Origin: Homalodisca vitripennis
Taxonomy: Eukaryota > Arthropoda > Insecta > Hemiptera > Cicadellidae
Reading direction: 5' to 3'
Assembly: GCF_021130785.1 (NCBI RefSeq)
Contig: NC_060213.1
Span: 96,960,501 to 97,024,500, forward strand
DNA: 64,000 nucleotides
The stretch's first letter is position 1; each line of letters starts with the position of its first letter. Of the stretch, positions 46,268 through 58,490 are shown piece by piece. Below the pieces are notes generated by a model. It did not search any database. It saw nothing but the letters and a program-made list of their open reading frames with translations, and was not told the origin of the DNA. Position numbers and translations under genes: made by a program.

Positions 46268-48022
46268 TTAAGATAAAAATTGGTGGCACTTTACACAACC
46301 ATTCGAGTGGCACAGAATACAGTTGTAATAACTAATATACAACCAAATTCCATTCTTTATAACACAACCAATAACCACAGTTATTTACATTAATTCAACT
46401 AAATATAATCTTTAATAAAGATAATAAAAATTGTTGTTTGAGATGGATCATAAATAATCAAGACACCATCCCAATAAATAGTAAAAATTATGATTTAAAC
46501 AGGAATTGAAATATCCTACAATTTTGCCTATTTGTTGCCAAAAAAACAACAACAATACAGACTACCTAAAAGTATGTAATGCGATTAATACTAATTATGT
46601 TGAAAGTTTCTAATTGCATTCCTTGAAGTTGTTCTATACATGCAGTTATCAGAAAATGTTACTGTTGTTTCAGTTAAAAGTTTAAAAACTTATATTTTTT
46701 GCAATCTCGTACAAACTTAAAGTATAAATATACAAGCACCGATCATTAAAAAAAATTCACATATCGTGTAAAGGCAGAATGTGTAACAAAGCAGTTTATA
46801 TCTTATTTAAATTATAGTTTAGTATTGTTTAAAGTGATGCATAGGATGAATTAAAAAAAAATGTAATTTACAATTAGAACTTAAGAAAAACTACTATAAA
46901 TTAACAAATTAACCTTATTTCATATTTCAAGTTTAAAAGTCTTCAAAGGTACGATATTAATGTTCTTTGTGCTCGAGTTACAGTAAAACTAAACTACGTC
47001 ATATTATGTACATATGGTCAATTTTTAAGGTCCGATTGAGCCATGAAATTGTCAGGTAAGAAGTAATGTTGTGCTGCAGACATTCCCAAGTCCATGATAC
47101 CATTCTGAGCTGGGATGCAGGTTCATGAACATAGTCCTCCGGTTAAATGCATCATTGAAAACAAATTATTACTTTGTACAAAATTACCAATGGTTCCATC
47201 AAATTATAGAAAATGTTTTTTATGGGTTCCCTGAAGGTTTTTTGGCTGAGGGTTAGTGAAGCCTATCACTCTAGGGGCTGGAAGAATATCACTTCAGTCT
47301 GTCTGTCTGCCCGCACAATACCTCAAAAACTAATTAACCTACAGACTTGAAACTTTGAATGAAGCTTCTTTTCTATATAGGCAGCACTCAGTTCAATGAT
47401 TGGACATGTCACTCTGTGGGATTTGGCTGAGCATTAGCAAATATTTTTACATTGCTCTTATTGGAACTATAATCGCAACGAGAAAATACCTGAATAAATA
47501 CATTTTTACAAAAGCTGAGTACAATCATGGGATTAACACATGTAACTTATTCATACAGTAAAAAAAAAATAATAGAGTGGAAAGTCAATGTTAAAAGTTG
47601 GTAAAAAGAATACACTTTAGCACACGCTTTTTCATTGTAGTACCCTTTTTTAAACTCACTGATTTGAACACTTAAAAAGATTACACTTTAGCGCACTCTT
47701 TTGCACTGCAGTACCCTTTCTAAACTCACCGCTTTTATTATTTGAACACTGCTATAAAACTTAACTTAAATGGAGAAAAATATGAATGTATCATTTAACA
47801 ATATATTTCGAGAAAGATTTCATCAGTAGAATTGAAATTTTGCATGAAACTTCATTTCTACATAGACAAGAATGAGTTTTATGATGGTGCACGTCCAACC
47901 ATGAAATTTAGGTGAGCGTCAGTGAATCCTGTCACTCAGTAGGCTGACACAATTTCTATCTTGTCTGCAGGTGAGATATACATATTTTTACATCTTGAAA
48001 ATAAAAAAAGAGTATATAGATT
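46268..48022. other. Repeat-rich spacer
   Basis: Two related segments occur at about 47236-47480 and 47880-48000 (shared features: GTGAGCGTCAGTGAATCCTG-like text, TCTGTCTG). A two-copy tandem lies at about 47612-47750 with a period of roughly 66 bp (ACACTTTAGC.CAC.CTTTT.CA). A minus-strand frame at 47110-47018 reads DLGMSAAQHYFLPDNFMAQS before a stop and looks protein-like, but lacks a convincing splice acceptor. Confidence 0.5.
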
Positions 48023-48026
48023 TTAA

Positions 48027-49048
48027 CACTTTGTACTCTGGCCCCTTAATACATGTTTCGGCGTGGCTCCCTGGGGGTTTTATGATGCTTTTAAAAAATT
48101 CTGTGTTATTACAGTAATTATGTTATAAACTCATACTATATATCTTTTTAAAGATAGAGATACATACTTTTTTTAAATGTATACAAATATAAAGTTTATT
48201 TTCAAAATAAAATTATTACATAATATTGAATGTTATGTAAAAAATACAAAAAAAGTTTTTGCTACATAGCTTGTTAGTTCAGGTAATTCGCCTTAGAGTG
48301 GTAATTTTTAAAGTACAATGGTCTGAATCAAATACAGGATCTCGCAAATTTTCGTTTAGATCGTTCATAAAATCAATATTTGGTCCCAGGTGTGTATCAA
48401 AATCATTGTCACTTTCCGACTCGCAGTCAAACAAAAGATCGCGAATTGCATCACTTTTGATTTAATCACCCATATTATTTAAACTCGAAAATAATAAGTA
48501 AATAATATAAAATAAAATCAACGGAAAGTCTAGAAGAAAGAACAAAGCGAGTATAAATACAAAACAAAACACACGGATAACCTCACATTGCTTGCATTAC
48601 TTCATTCAGTAAGAAACTAAAGTTATGATTATTTACAAACAGTTAAATTCACATTTATAATACATTATAATAATATTTGCTTCAGTATTTGTCGGCAAGA
48701 TTTGTAGAAGACATCACTAAGACTCACAACAACACATAACGTGAAACATTACAAAGCAAACTGACAGTACCGACGATCAGCCGCGTCGCCTACGATCAGC
48801 TGTCTAGACTCGCTTGTAGTACGACGATAAATATACGTATTTCATTACTAAAACGTGACCCAGGGATCTCAAAACCAACAAATACGAACTTAGACAACCA
48901 ATGAACATAATCAAAATGTTTGAATCCAAAAATAAGATGACTGAGCTAAATAATACAATTAAATAACACAACCCGAGCTATACTCGGGCGCCGGTAGCAG
49001 GCACTGCCAACGCGGCCCGACCTATACTCGGGCTCAGGGTACAAAGTG
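48027..49048. mobile_element. piggyBac-like TTAA element, internally deleted
   Basis: The terminal inverted repeats read CACTTTGTACTCTGG (left) and CACTTTGTACCCTGAGCCC (right, inverted), with TTAA immediately outside both (48023-48026 and 49049-49052). TTAA duplications are the hallmark of piggyBac. Subterminal hairpins CCCGAGCTATACTCGGG and CCCGACCTATACTCGGG lie near the right end. At 1022 bp, against about 2.5 kb for autonomous relatives, most of the transposase is gone; only an N-terminal piece remains. Confidence 0.8.
48279..48473 (-). pseudogene. N-terminal transposase remnant of the TTAA element
   Basis: From ATG 48473 the frame reads MGD, a stop, then IKSDAIRDLLFDCESESDND and further acidic text (FDTHLGPNIDFMNDL) to a stop at 48279. 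Acidic Asp/Glu-rich starts of this style precede the catalytic domain in piggyBac transposases. The early stop and the missing catalytic core mark it as dead. Confidence 0.55.
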
Positions 49049-49052
49049 TTAA

Positions 49053-50016
49053 ATGTTGCAAGCAACCACGGCAAAGCTTGTTACATGACATGTGGTGTGC
49101 TGTATTCCTATTTTGTCATCAACCCTGGAACTGACAAAGTCATAATTACAACGTATTTTATCCTGCCATGAACTAGCAGAGTCGTAATTTGCGACCCATC
49201 ACCATCATGTGCTAATTACATCATTTTTGAACAATGTTCATTCAAACTGTAATAAGTTATATTATTGTAATTGGCAGATGCCGCACTTTCTTTAAATACA
49301 CTCATTTATATATATAAAACATATCTTTATATTTATTGCCCACTAAACATTAAAGATGCACCATGCAATCTTGACAGTTGTTGGTGTTTGAGTTAACTGA
49401 TTCTGTTTAGTTTTACTTTGTTTTCGTTCTGTATTATAAGAAGACAATTTATTTCATGATCAGCATAACAACCATGATATTTTGGATTTTTAATTTGAAG
49501 GTGATTAGTGATTTCTATGGACTATAGATAATAAAAAACCTGTTTTTAGAAAATAAATTTTTCACTTCGGAGTACCATATATTCATGAATGTAAAGGTAA
49601 ACCCAATTTTTACATCTCTTATAATATATTGTATTTTATCTGATTAAAATTATATTCAGAGGGGTTAAATAGCTGTAATCAGCTAAAATGCATGCCAGTT
49701 CTAAGGTTAAAGAAAAGATTAAAACTAATTTCATAATACACCCTTATTTTACCTCAGTGAAAGATTACTATTAGATTATTTTATAATAAAGATTAAGTAA
49801 GTTTTGAATAAAGTAGATATAGTATGTCAAGTTAATTGTATTAACTAAATTACAGATTTACAGGCTACTTCTTGTATTATAACTAAACATAACCTTTAAT
49901 GGCGAAAGCTACAAAATGCAGCCTTGTTAGCATGAAGCATAATATTGTATAAGCTACATCTAAGATCATTAGCTAATACTATATAAAACAGCTTTGTGCA
50001 ATTTAATACTTAGAGA
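49053..50016. other. No gene recognised
   Basis: AT-rich spacer between the TTAA element and the next mariner end. Confidence 0.45.
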
Positions 50017-50018
50017 TA

Positions 50019-50578
50019 TGAGGGTCGTTCAATAAGTCCTAGAGATGGGGTTGTAGGATTGAAAATCATTTTGTTCATAAGATGTTATTGACTAGATAGC
50101 TGTCAAAATTTCAGCTTGATCCAACGCATAGTTTCGTTGCAATTGACGATTGAGGTGAACAACTTTTGTTTGTTTATAATAATGGAAAAAAGTAAGTTTC
50201 AAACATAATAAAACATTTTTATTTAAATGCTCATTGCTGAAAGAAATCAAATTTAACTCAGATGCACTTCATGGCACATCTGCTCCTGTTTTTGCAACAG
50301 TTTACAATTGGGTAAACGAGTTTAAACGTTACCGTTCATCTACAAATTATGAACATTGATCGGGACGACCAGTGGAAGTGTCTACTCCCGAAATGATTGA
50401 AATAATCCGGGAAGTGATTCTGAAAGAACTACGAATTAAAGTGTGTGAAATAGTTGAGGCTACAGGGATATCACAAGATGCAGTTGTTTCAATTTTGCAT
50501 GAAAAATTATTAGCCAAAAAATGTCTGTGAGACGAGTGCCATGTTTGCTAACCAAGGACAATATGAACAAACATGGTG
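50019..50578 (+). mobile_element. Mariner-like element, 5' part only
   Basis: A terminal repeat GGGTCGTTCAATAAGTCC starts just after TA (50017-50018). The transposase N-terminus follows from about 50182. Across one early frameshift the text is APVFATVYNWVNEFKRYRSS, SGRPVEVSTPEMIEIIREVI, then LKELRIKVCEIVEATGISQD, with RRVPCLLTKDN at the end. These are the paired helix-turn-helix and linker of mariner transposases. One stop replaces a residue before SGRP. The catalytic domain and the right inverted repeat are missing. Confidence 0.75.
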
Positions 50579-52500
50579 GTTGGTTATCCTTCTATTTTCA
50601 TTTTCCTTCAGGATAGTGAATTAAATAATCTTTTATATATAACATCAACAATAACTTTTTTTTAAACATTAAAAAATTATATGATATACGTATTTTACTC
50701 ATGGGAAATTAATACTGAATGATCAAAAAACTATAAAAATTTTCTAACAAAGAAATGATCAAATTTCTTATTGATAAAAATTAAAAGTTATAATAAATTA
50801 TTAAAGCATTAAAATTACCCTGTTAACTAACATATCTCATATCAAATTAATCACAGATGCAGCAATTGTGCAAACATAGTTCTTTTCATTTCATAACAAA
50901 AAAACCTAAACTTAAGAAGTCAGTTAAAAATTGGAATGTTAAAAAGAAGTACATATTAACCAACTATAAAATAAAAATAGTAAAGTTAAACTCAAACTGA
51001 GAGTGACCCACCGCTCTGGACAATGAGTTATAAACACAATTTGTTTCGTTATAGAACAAACGTTTCGTAAAAGTGCCTTGTACTGACTGTAATGTGACTA
51101 TATAAAACTAAAACATACCACAGCATTCAAACAAAAGAATAAACAAAATAATACATAAATAGACAATTATTACATAAAAACAAAATTTGTGCGGTGATGT
51201 TGCTGTACATTTATCTTACTTTCTCTACATTCCTTAGTCTACTACAGTAATATTATCTTAGTTTTAATTGCAGATAACCAATATAATGGATGAATTTGAA
51301 CTATATGTTTTGATGAGTTAAAAAAATTATAATATAAATCCAACTCACAATTGGAAGTGTCAATGTGAAGCTTGTAAACACAGAGAACATGTACATTTTC
51401 ATTTACATTATCAATTCTATTACCATGTCTATATTCTTAACAGTTTTTTTTTCGCTACAGGAAGGTATTTCTAACACAATTTAATGCTACAACATGCACA
51501 CTGCATTAGTTCAGCTTGTTACTATGTAGAAGCTATTGGCTTACACAGTTTTTTTGTTAGCTCAACCATTTTAAATTCAAATTTTGTAATATCAGCCATC
51601 ATCAGCTAACTTAATAACTACTAAATATATTTGAACCCTTTTAGGGCCAAAAATAAAAGTTACATACCATTAACTGTTATAACATAATTTTTAAACATAA
51701 AAATAGGAAAAACTGCACACCTATAAACCATGTGTTTTGTAAGTTTCAGAAAAAATTGATTTATAATTTTAAGTATTGTTTTTAAAATTTTTAGTACCAA
51801 AATATTCTGTACAAAATGTTCTTTCTTCTTATGTGAACTTTAATAACGCTATTATAACACTTTTGTAAAAATAATACAACCACAAATATTTGTACTGTGG
51901 GAGACAACATAGATTATAACATAGGCTGTTATAAAAGTTCAATTGATTTCCTATATTACCACCAATTTGTTTTTTAAAATAATGCACAAAATAAGTGTAA
52001 TACAACGCGGCAATGCATTTAGCATCGCGGCTCATGATAATGACAATATGTGTCCATAGCAACATTTCAGAAGCCAAAGGCATAATCTTGAGCCAAAATA
52101 TTATTTTGGTTCACTTGATTGAGTATACTACAAAAATCATGTAAACAGTAAATATTGTGGACGAATGTAAAGTAAATATTGGAGTGGCAGTATACTGCAC
52201 CTAGTCTCTGTCATCAGTTACATGAATGGCAGTATACTACTGTTTTGTCTAAAAAATTTTTTTAATTACTAACACCACAACATTCTACAAGGCTTTTTTC
52301 AGCAAGTATCGTTTTTAAATTCTGACACTGCAGTGCTGTTAGTAAGCCACAGACACAATTATTACATAAATCGATCTTTTTTTACGTCAGTTAATGCATA
52401 TTTAAAATTCCGCTGTCAATTGAGAATACTACCCACTGTAAAATAAGTGGTGTTATTTGTTTTTGGGCATAATAGCAGTTGAAATTCATCATCAGAATAA
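50579..52500. other. AT-rich DNA, no gene recognised
   Basis: Stops in all frames, no element ends or splice-bounded exon found. A minus-strand frame of 84 codons at 52083-51829 is Tyr/Leu/Cys-rich and not recognised. Confidence 0.45.
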
Positions 52501-52504
52501 TTGT

Positions 52505-53035
52505 GAAGTGTATTGACAAAAGATTACGAGTGATGAAATTGCATTGAAATGGGTAAGACCTTTAAAAGATGGCCGAATGAATATTCATGATCAGAAATGG
52601 AGTGAATGACCTTTAATGATCATCAACGATTTGGTCCAGATAGTGAATAATAAAGTGAAAGTGAACAGACATTTCACAATTTCTTTACTATCCTCACATT
52701 TCAAGAAGTGATATTTTTATTGAATGTTTAGACTATCAAGAAACATGTCGTGCTGTATGACAAAGTCCGCCTACAGGCAGCAAAACCAACTCAAAATCTC
52801 ATCACAGAATTTTGCTAGGAACAATGTGATAATCCCACAAACAGCCCCAATTCAGCATTCAGTGACTACTATTTGTTTTATCAACAGAAAAACCGTCTTA
52901 AAAATCAGTATGGAAACAAAAAAAAATAGCGCTAAAATGACCGAATTGCAGTCGCTGTTAAATCAGGTGACAATCCTCTATGATGACAGTATATAAAATT
53001 ATGTTTTTAGGTATGACAGGTAATACCTTAAAATT
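52505..53035 (+). pseudogene. Mariner transposase remnant (D34D type), internally deleted
   Basis: The first block reads SDEIALKWVRPLKDGRMNIH, then DLVQIVNNKVKVNRHFTISL, a mariner N-terminal domain. After a gap, another frame gives VVLYDKVRLQAAKPTQNLIT ... SPNSAFSDYYLF ... NPLYDDSI and YVFRYDR. The Asp of LYDK and the Asp of FSDYY are separated by 34 residues, the D34D spacing. The middle, with the first catalytic Asp, is missing and several stops interrupt. It belongs to a different mariner lineage from the copies at 609 and 50019. Confidence 0.72.
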
Positions 53036-53363
53036 TATGGCAATTTATAGAAAAGTAGATAAAAGTGTGGGCTTTAAAGCTTGTGCAGCCACTGACTACA
53101 AATAGCTCATAACGATAAACAACTACCTAAAATTGTCAACTGAGTGTAATAAAAATATTTTAAATTCTACTGATGCTACATTAAATACATTAATAAATAA
53201 ATGCAATATTATCTTTTTAAAGAAATTAACAAAAATTAATACAATGTCCAACAAATAAGGTCTAGTGTGATACTAGCAGTACACTGAGTGTACTAAATTT
53301 TACTAAACCTAGGAACAATTTTAGATTAGTCCAAAGAATAAGAGCACCTAAAATAACCAATCC

Positions 53364-53522
53364 TTAATCATCTGAATCGCCTCCAAAGAGAGCTCGTAGT
53401 TTCTTATTGAAAATACTAGGAGAGTCAAGTTTGTCAACCCAAAGGTTGTAAAACTTCTTTGGCGTGATGGAAGATAAGTTTACATTTGGTCCAAGTTCAT
53501 CCAGGACAAACTGTTGCCAAAT
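53364..53522 (-). CDS. Host gene, terminal exon (unidentified protein)
   Basis: Splice acceptor TTTCTTTCAG (AG at 53524-53523) precedes 53 codons from IWQQFVLDELGPNVNLSSIT through PKKFYNLWVDKLDSPSIF to an acidic end GGDSDD and TAA (53366-53364). The exon starts in phase 0, matching the donor phase of the exon at 56080-55925. Composition and splice signals are those of a real exon; I do not recognise the family. No transposon signature is present. Confidence 0.72.
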   Translation of the reverse strand: MWQQFVLDELGPNVNLSSITPKKFYNLWVDKLDSPSIFNKKLRALFGGDSDD

Positions 53523-55924
53523 CTGAAAGAAATTAAAATTTTAAAAATTAAACAATTGTATATGGAATCTTAATATTTTTTTACCTTATTCAATAATAAT
53601 ATCTAATAAAACAAAAGAATATACACATCAATCTTCAAAAATAAAGATTATACAGAACATGGTAATTCCAAAGATTAATATTTTTTAGAGAGACTCCAGT
53701 GTCTCGTATGTCAAATCACACTCCCATAGATTTTTTGAAATGAATCACCATCACAGTTATTCAATCAGAAATTCTAACATCTTGAATTATCCCATCCATA
53801 GAACTACATGTTTTGAAAAATCTCAGTCCTACATCTGCTTAAAAATGTATAATAACTGCCCAGACCACATAAAACACAAGCCATGTCTCAGAAGGTTCAG
53901 AAAGCTTTCTGCTTAATTTCTTCACACAGCTTAACCCCGGCTCAAACTTTAAGTCATTGAAACTCATTGAAAAGTCCAAAATTCCAAGTTTAATAGCTTC
54001 CAAAAACCTTACATTCCAAAATCTTCAACCGCTCCAACTTGAAATCCTGGATTAGTCACAGCACAAAAAACAATTTCCATTTTTGTGTCAAAGCTTCTTT
54101 TCATTTCTTACCACTTTCAGGCAGAAACTCAGCAGTTAAAAAAACTGACACATTTTTCCTCAAACCATAAAAGTTGTTTACCAGTTACGTGCCAAAGCTC
54201 ATAATACAATTTACACTCATGAACGTACATGATGGCGAGTGCAACGAAGTCTAACCTATGTCAGGCTCTACAATACAGATACGAAACAAATACTACAGAA
54301 AGCAGAGTTTTTTGGCAGATACAGCTTGGAACAATTTAATGCTTCTACGCGAACTTCGCAATTCATTTCTATTTCAACGCCCAATTTCAGAAAAGATTTA
54401 ATAGAAGGCAGTTTTGTTTTGTTGGAAAAGAAACTTTCAATAAGATTATTGTACACTTTGGTAACAACATTTTAAATGAGGGGAAACCTCATTTTAAAAC
54501 GAAAGTTAAGAGCGCAATTCTCAAAAACTAAATTAATATCTAATAATGGTATTAGTCTGCATCTCAGAATCATAGTTTATATATTTTGTGTATTAACAAA
54601 TTTCATAGTTAGTAAATCATTTTAAACTTTGTTCGCATTAAAAATATATTTTTTAAATGTTAGTTATGTATGGTTAGTGTTGATATTTCTGTTAAAATTT
54701 ATTGTATATTGTTGTTGATCTGTAGTTGTTTACTGTATATTATCGTTGATTTGTATTTGTTTATTTATTGCAATTTTTTTTGTTAGATGTAGTGTTAAAA
54801 AATTTATTGTTGATTTTTCATAGTAGTTTATTTATTGTTGATATTTCTGTTAAATATTTAGTCACGGAATTTACTGTCCAGATACTTGTTCTGTTAAATG
54901 CATACTTGTTCATAGAAAATGCATGTTGTTACTTTGTTGAATGTTGAAAGTGTTGATATAGTGACGAAATAATAATTGTAAAAAGACTGGCTGGCGACTA
55001 ATAATGTATACCGTAATTTTCTGTGAGCTCTTGGAATGTTTGAAAGTATTATAAACTTTCATTAAATAAAGCATTTGTCTACTGTCTACTGTCAAAGACA
55101 GTTTTTAAATTTTATTCATATGAATCTGGAGCAAATACTACGGGGTCCATGAAACGTGATACCCTTTAGTAGCACTTTCATTTTTATTCACTGGAAAAGA
55201 AGTAACTGCTTTAAAACAGTATAATGAAGCAAGTAATACACTTTTGGTTCATTTCACCCAATATCTCAAATACTGTTTGAAGTTTGGTGTTACTGTTCTT
55301 TACAATTCATATATTTTGTAATAACCCTGATAAAACAGATCTATGCAATTATACTTAACTATTACTCACTTCAGAAAGCTTTAAATTAAGTTCTTTGTAT
55401 CTGACTTTTATACTGGTCTCAAGAGTATAAATGTAGTACTGTAAGCTGTTGGCTATTTTTTTACTGAAAGTACGAAAATTGAAGGGAAGTCTTATTACTG
55501 GGATTTTGCTTCAAGGTAGAAAGTTAACTAAAAACTGTTAAAATCTCACACCCACAGCAGTAAGTCAGACAGACAGGCTGTGAAAGTCAATGTGTCAATT
55601 GGACTAGGTCAGCTGATCCGAATGCTTGCGTATAAGTAACCCACTCATCTGCTCTTTCTTTAGCTTTTGGTAGTAACCCACCTCCCCCCTCTTCATATGT
55701 CCTCGCTTTCTTAATACAAGATTCAACCAGTTGCTAAAATTGAATGAAATTCATCTAACATGTACTTCCCCTGCATACTTCTTCAATTTATTACTTTGAA
55801 GAGTTTTGTATAATCTTTATGCAAGTACTTTGGTACAACTAAATAATGGTCATAATTGTTTGTATGTTGACACTCCCAGAGAACAACTATTGCACTGACA
55901 CAGTGGATTATTGCCTATACTAAC
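53523..55924 (-). other. Intron of the host gene with a LINE scrap
   Basis: Lies between two exons. On the plus strand at about 53735-53930 the text IHRTTCFEKSQSYICLKMYN followed by 'RRFRKL' matches the C-terminal end of a LINE ORF2 ('P.HRTT.FE.S..Y...K.YN.LP'). The rest is AT-rich with no further exon seen. Confidence 0.55.
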
Positions 55925-56080
55925 CTCGTCTGAAGGTGTAAAAGTGTCAGACTTGACATTCCCCAGTCTACCAGCCTCTATGTGTAAGTGCACATTGTAC
56001 AGCAGGTAGTGGTGAAAGTAGACCGTGGCCTTGCTGGTCCCTCGGAAAGTTATTGACAAGGGGTGACAGCAGTCGTTGCC
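55925..56080 (-). CDS. Host gene, penultimate exon
   Basis: Acceptor TGTGCTATAG precedes 52 codons (156 nt) from GNDCCHPLSITFRGTSKATV through YFHHYLLYNVHLHIEAG to TFTPSDE, then donor GTTAGT (55924-55919). Both ends are in phase 0, so it joins cleanly to the exons at 57616-57459 and 53522-53364. No known domain is recognised. The alternation of beta-like segments (SITFRG, TVYFHHYLLYNVHLHI) suggests a folded domain rather than a linker. Confidence 0.75.
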
Positions 56081-57458
56081 CTATAGCACACATTTTTTCT
56101 ATTTAAAGTAGCTATAATAATTACTAAGTTCACTCGATTCAAATCAAACGATTTAGCTGCAAATTAATCACATCGACATTTCAACCCTTTGAATTTCATT
56201 GTCTATTATTCTCACTTATAGAAATATAACAAAATACCATATTCAATTAGGTATAAATGAAAAAACACTATTCAAAATAAATAAAATATTGAACAATTCA
56301 CTACACTGTCCTTTTCAGATGTATTCTACATTATTGAAATATCCACAGTATATGTAAAACTATCTGTGAGCGAATTTTGGGAATAAGTTGGATGATTATT
56401 TTCAAGAAAAGGGTGATGCACAGATGTAATACAATATGGCTATCCAAATGTTCTAAAAATAGGTGAAAGTACAGAGGATAACAGATAGAAATGTACACAA
56501 TTTATAGTGGCAATGTACATAATAAAACATAATCAACTGGCCCACATACACATACAACTAGGAACACTAATTTTTTTGTATCAATGAATGATAGAGAAAT
56601 CATGTTACCTTAAGATAAAATAACGTCAACTGAAGCTTTGAATTGCTTTATAGTCTGTACTGACGCACAACCTACTTGAAATTGTGATAACACTGTCAGT
56701 TCGTCAAACGTGACTGACACTCGAAACCACATTGAAGGTTTAAAGGCTTTGATGAGATTAAGAAAACTGTATGAAAATATAAAATTTGAATGACATTAAA
56801 TAAAATAGCGGCATTGTACATTTTTTAATTTTAATACTAATTTAACACATACTTTGTTAGATAAGATACGATAGAATCAATTCTTGATCATTCATCTTTA
56901 TATGCTTTTGTGTGAATGTACAGCAGTCTCCCCCTTATCATGTACCTCGAAAAAGGAGACCCGACCAGATAAAGAAATATCCAGATAAATTGATGTACTC
57001 ATTATATTAGAGTTTCTTTAACAGTACAACATATATGTATATGCTAAAAATTTTAAAATTGAATTATTTAATATTTTTATATACAGGAAATGTTTTATAC
57101 AAAAAATATGTATACATTAAGTTCTTTTGTAGGAAAAACGTAACAAATTACAAATTATGAATTTCAAAACACCACGAAATCTCTAGACAAACTAAAAACA
57201 ACACAATGACTGTACAGGAATAAAGCAAAAGTATTCACATTGCAACAGGTATGTATGCGTCATAGAGGTTAGTTAAAAAAGTGGTCAGTTAAAACATGTA
57301 AATTTTTTTCAAACAAAACCTGGTTACAGTGGTGTGGCCAATTGAAAGGTAGCTTGTTAAGAGGGAGACTAATGTACTCTTTTAGCAGTAATAAGTTTAG
57401 TAGACCTATCTAATTTATCTTTATATCCCAACTACACTAATTTTAAATGCCAACTAAC
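55926..57458 (-). other. Host-gene exon and intron between the two upstream exons
   Basis: Beyond the exon ending at 56080, this stretch (56081-57458) is intronic. A frame at about 56748-56670 (FKPSMWFRVSVTFDELTVLS) looks protein-like but its phase does not fit the flanking exons, so it is not included in the gene. Confidence 0.45.
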
Positions 57459-57616
57459 CTGTTTAACAGGATAAATACTTGATTTCCAGTATTTTGAGAG
57501 GAACTCAATGTCACCTGGCACCACTAGCTGGCTGATGGTGTAGAGGTGGAACCTGCCTCTCCCCAGTTTGTCTCTTGTGTCTGTCGGTAGCACACCCAGC
57601 TCTGCCAGGTACTTGC
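57459..57616 (-). CDS. Host gene, exon with duplicated acceptor half
   Basis: Acceptor GTGTTGCAG (AG at 57618-57617) precedes 158 nt, starting in phase 1. The text is KYLAELGVLPTDTRDKLGRG, RFHLYTISQLVVPGDIEFL and SKYWKSSIYPVKQ, then donor GTTAGT (57458-57453). The donor side (from about 57530 downward) exists once. The acceptor and first ~85 nt of the exon are repeated upstream seven times in the 136-bp array, where the copies lack a donor. This copy differs from the others at TDTRD (others TDTRH). Upstream exons of the gene lie beyond the array and were not found. Confidence 0.75.
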
Positions 57617-58490
57617 CTGCAACACCACAATTCACATTTCAGTATACTCTCAACATCATGTGAGTGGCTGATGGTGTAGAGGTGGAACCTCCCTCTCCCC
57701 AGTTTGTGTCTTGTGTCTGTCGGTAGCACACCCAGCTCTGCCAGGTACTTGCCTGCAACACCACAATTCACATTTCAGTATACTCTCAACATCATGTGAG
57801 TGGCTGATGGTGTAGAGGTGGAACCTCCCTCTCCCCCGTTTGTGTCTTGTGTCTGTCGGTAGCACACCCAGCTCTGCCAGGTACTTGCCTGCAACACCAC
57901 AATTCACATTTCAGTATACTCTCAACATCATGTGAGTGGCTGATGGTGTAGAGGTGGAACCTCCCTCTCCCCAGTTTGTGTCTTGTGTCTGTCAGTAGCA
58001 CACCCAGCTCTGCCAGGTACTTGCCTGCAACACCACAATTCACATTTCAGTATACTCTCAACATCATGTGAGTGGCTGATGGTGTAGAGGTGGAACCTGC
58101 CTCTCCCCAGTTTGTGTCTTGTGTCTGTCGGTAGCACACCCAGCTCTGCCAGGTACTTGCCTGCAACACCACAATTCACATTTCAGTATACTCTCAACAT
58201 CATGTGAGTGGCTGATGGTGTAGAGGTGGAACCTCCCTCTCCCCAGTTTGTGTCTTGTGTCTGTCGGTAGCACACCCAGCTCTGCCAGGTACTTGCCTGC
58301 AACAACGTCACAATTCACATTTCAGTATACTCTCAACATCATGTGAGTGGCTGATGGTGTAGAGGTGGAACCTGCCTCTCCCCAGTTTGTGTCTTGTGTC
58401 TGTCGGTAGCACACCCAGCTCTGCCAGGTACTTGCCTGCAACACCACAACTCACATTTCAGTACACTCTCAACATCGTATGAGCGGCTGA
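57531..58490 (-). repeat. 136-bp tandem array carrying splice acceptor plus half exon, seven units
   Basis: The anchor GCTGATGGTG occurs at 57531, 57667, 57803, 57939, 58075, 58211 and 58350, with a variant at 58486. Spacing is 136 bp except once 139 bp (a 3-bp insertion near 58305). On the minus strand each unit holds about 50 bp of intron end (CTCACATGATG ... GTTGCAG) and about 86 bp of exon. Units differ at only a few positions. Because 136 is not a multiple of three, read-through changes frame and soon meets a stop. Confidence 0.93.

Noticed and set aside
51829..52083. 84-codon minus-strand frame
   Set aside because: Composition (Tyr, Cys, Leu, Ile from AT-rich DNA) fits chance; no splice context or family.
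56670..56750. Minus-strand frame FKPSMWFRVSVTFDELTVLS as an extra exon of the host gene
   Set aside because: The acceptor phase does not match the preceding donor (phase 0), and the exons on either side already join in phase without it.
57432..58318. Series of ~83-codon overlapping frames beginning MNCGVAGKYLAELG
   Set aside because: They arise from reading intron end plus half exon plus the next unit; they are products of the 136-bp array, not separate genes.
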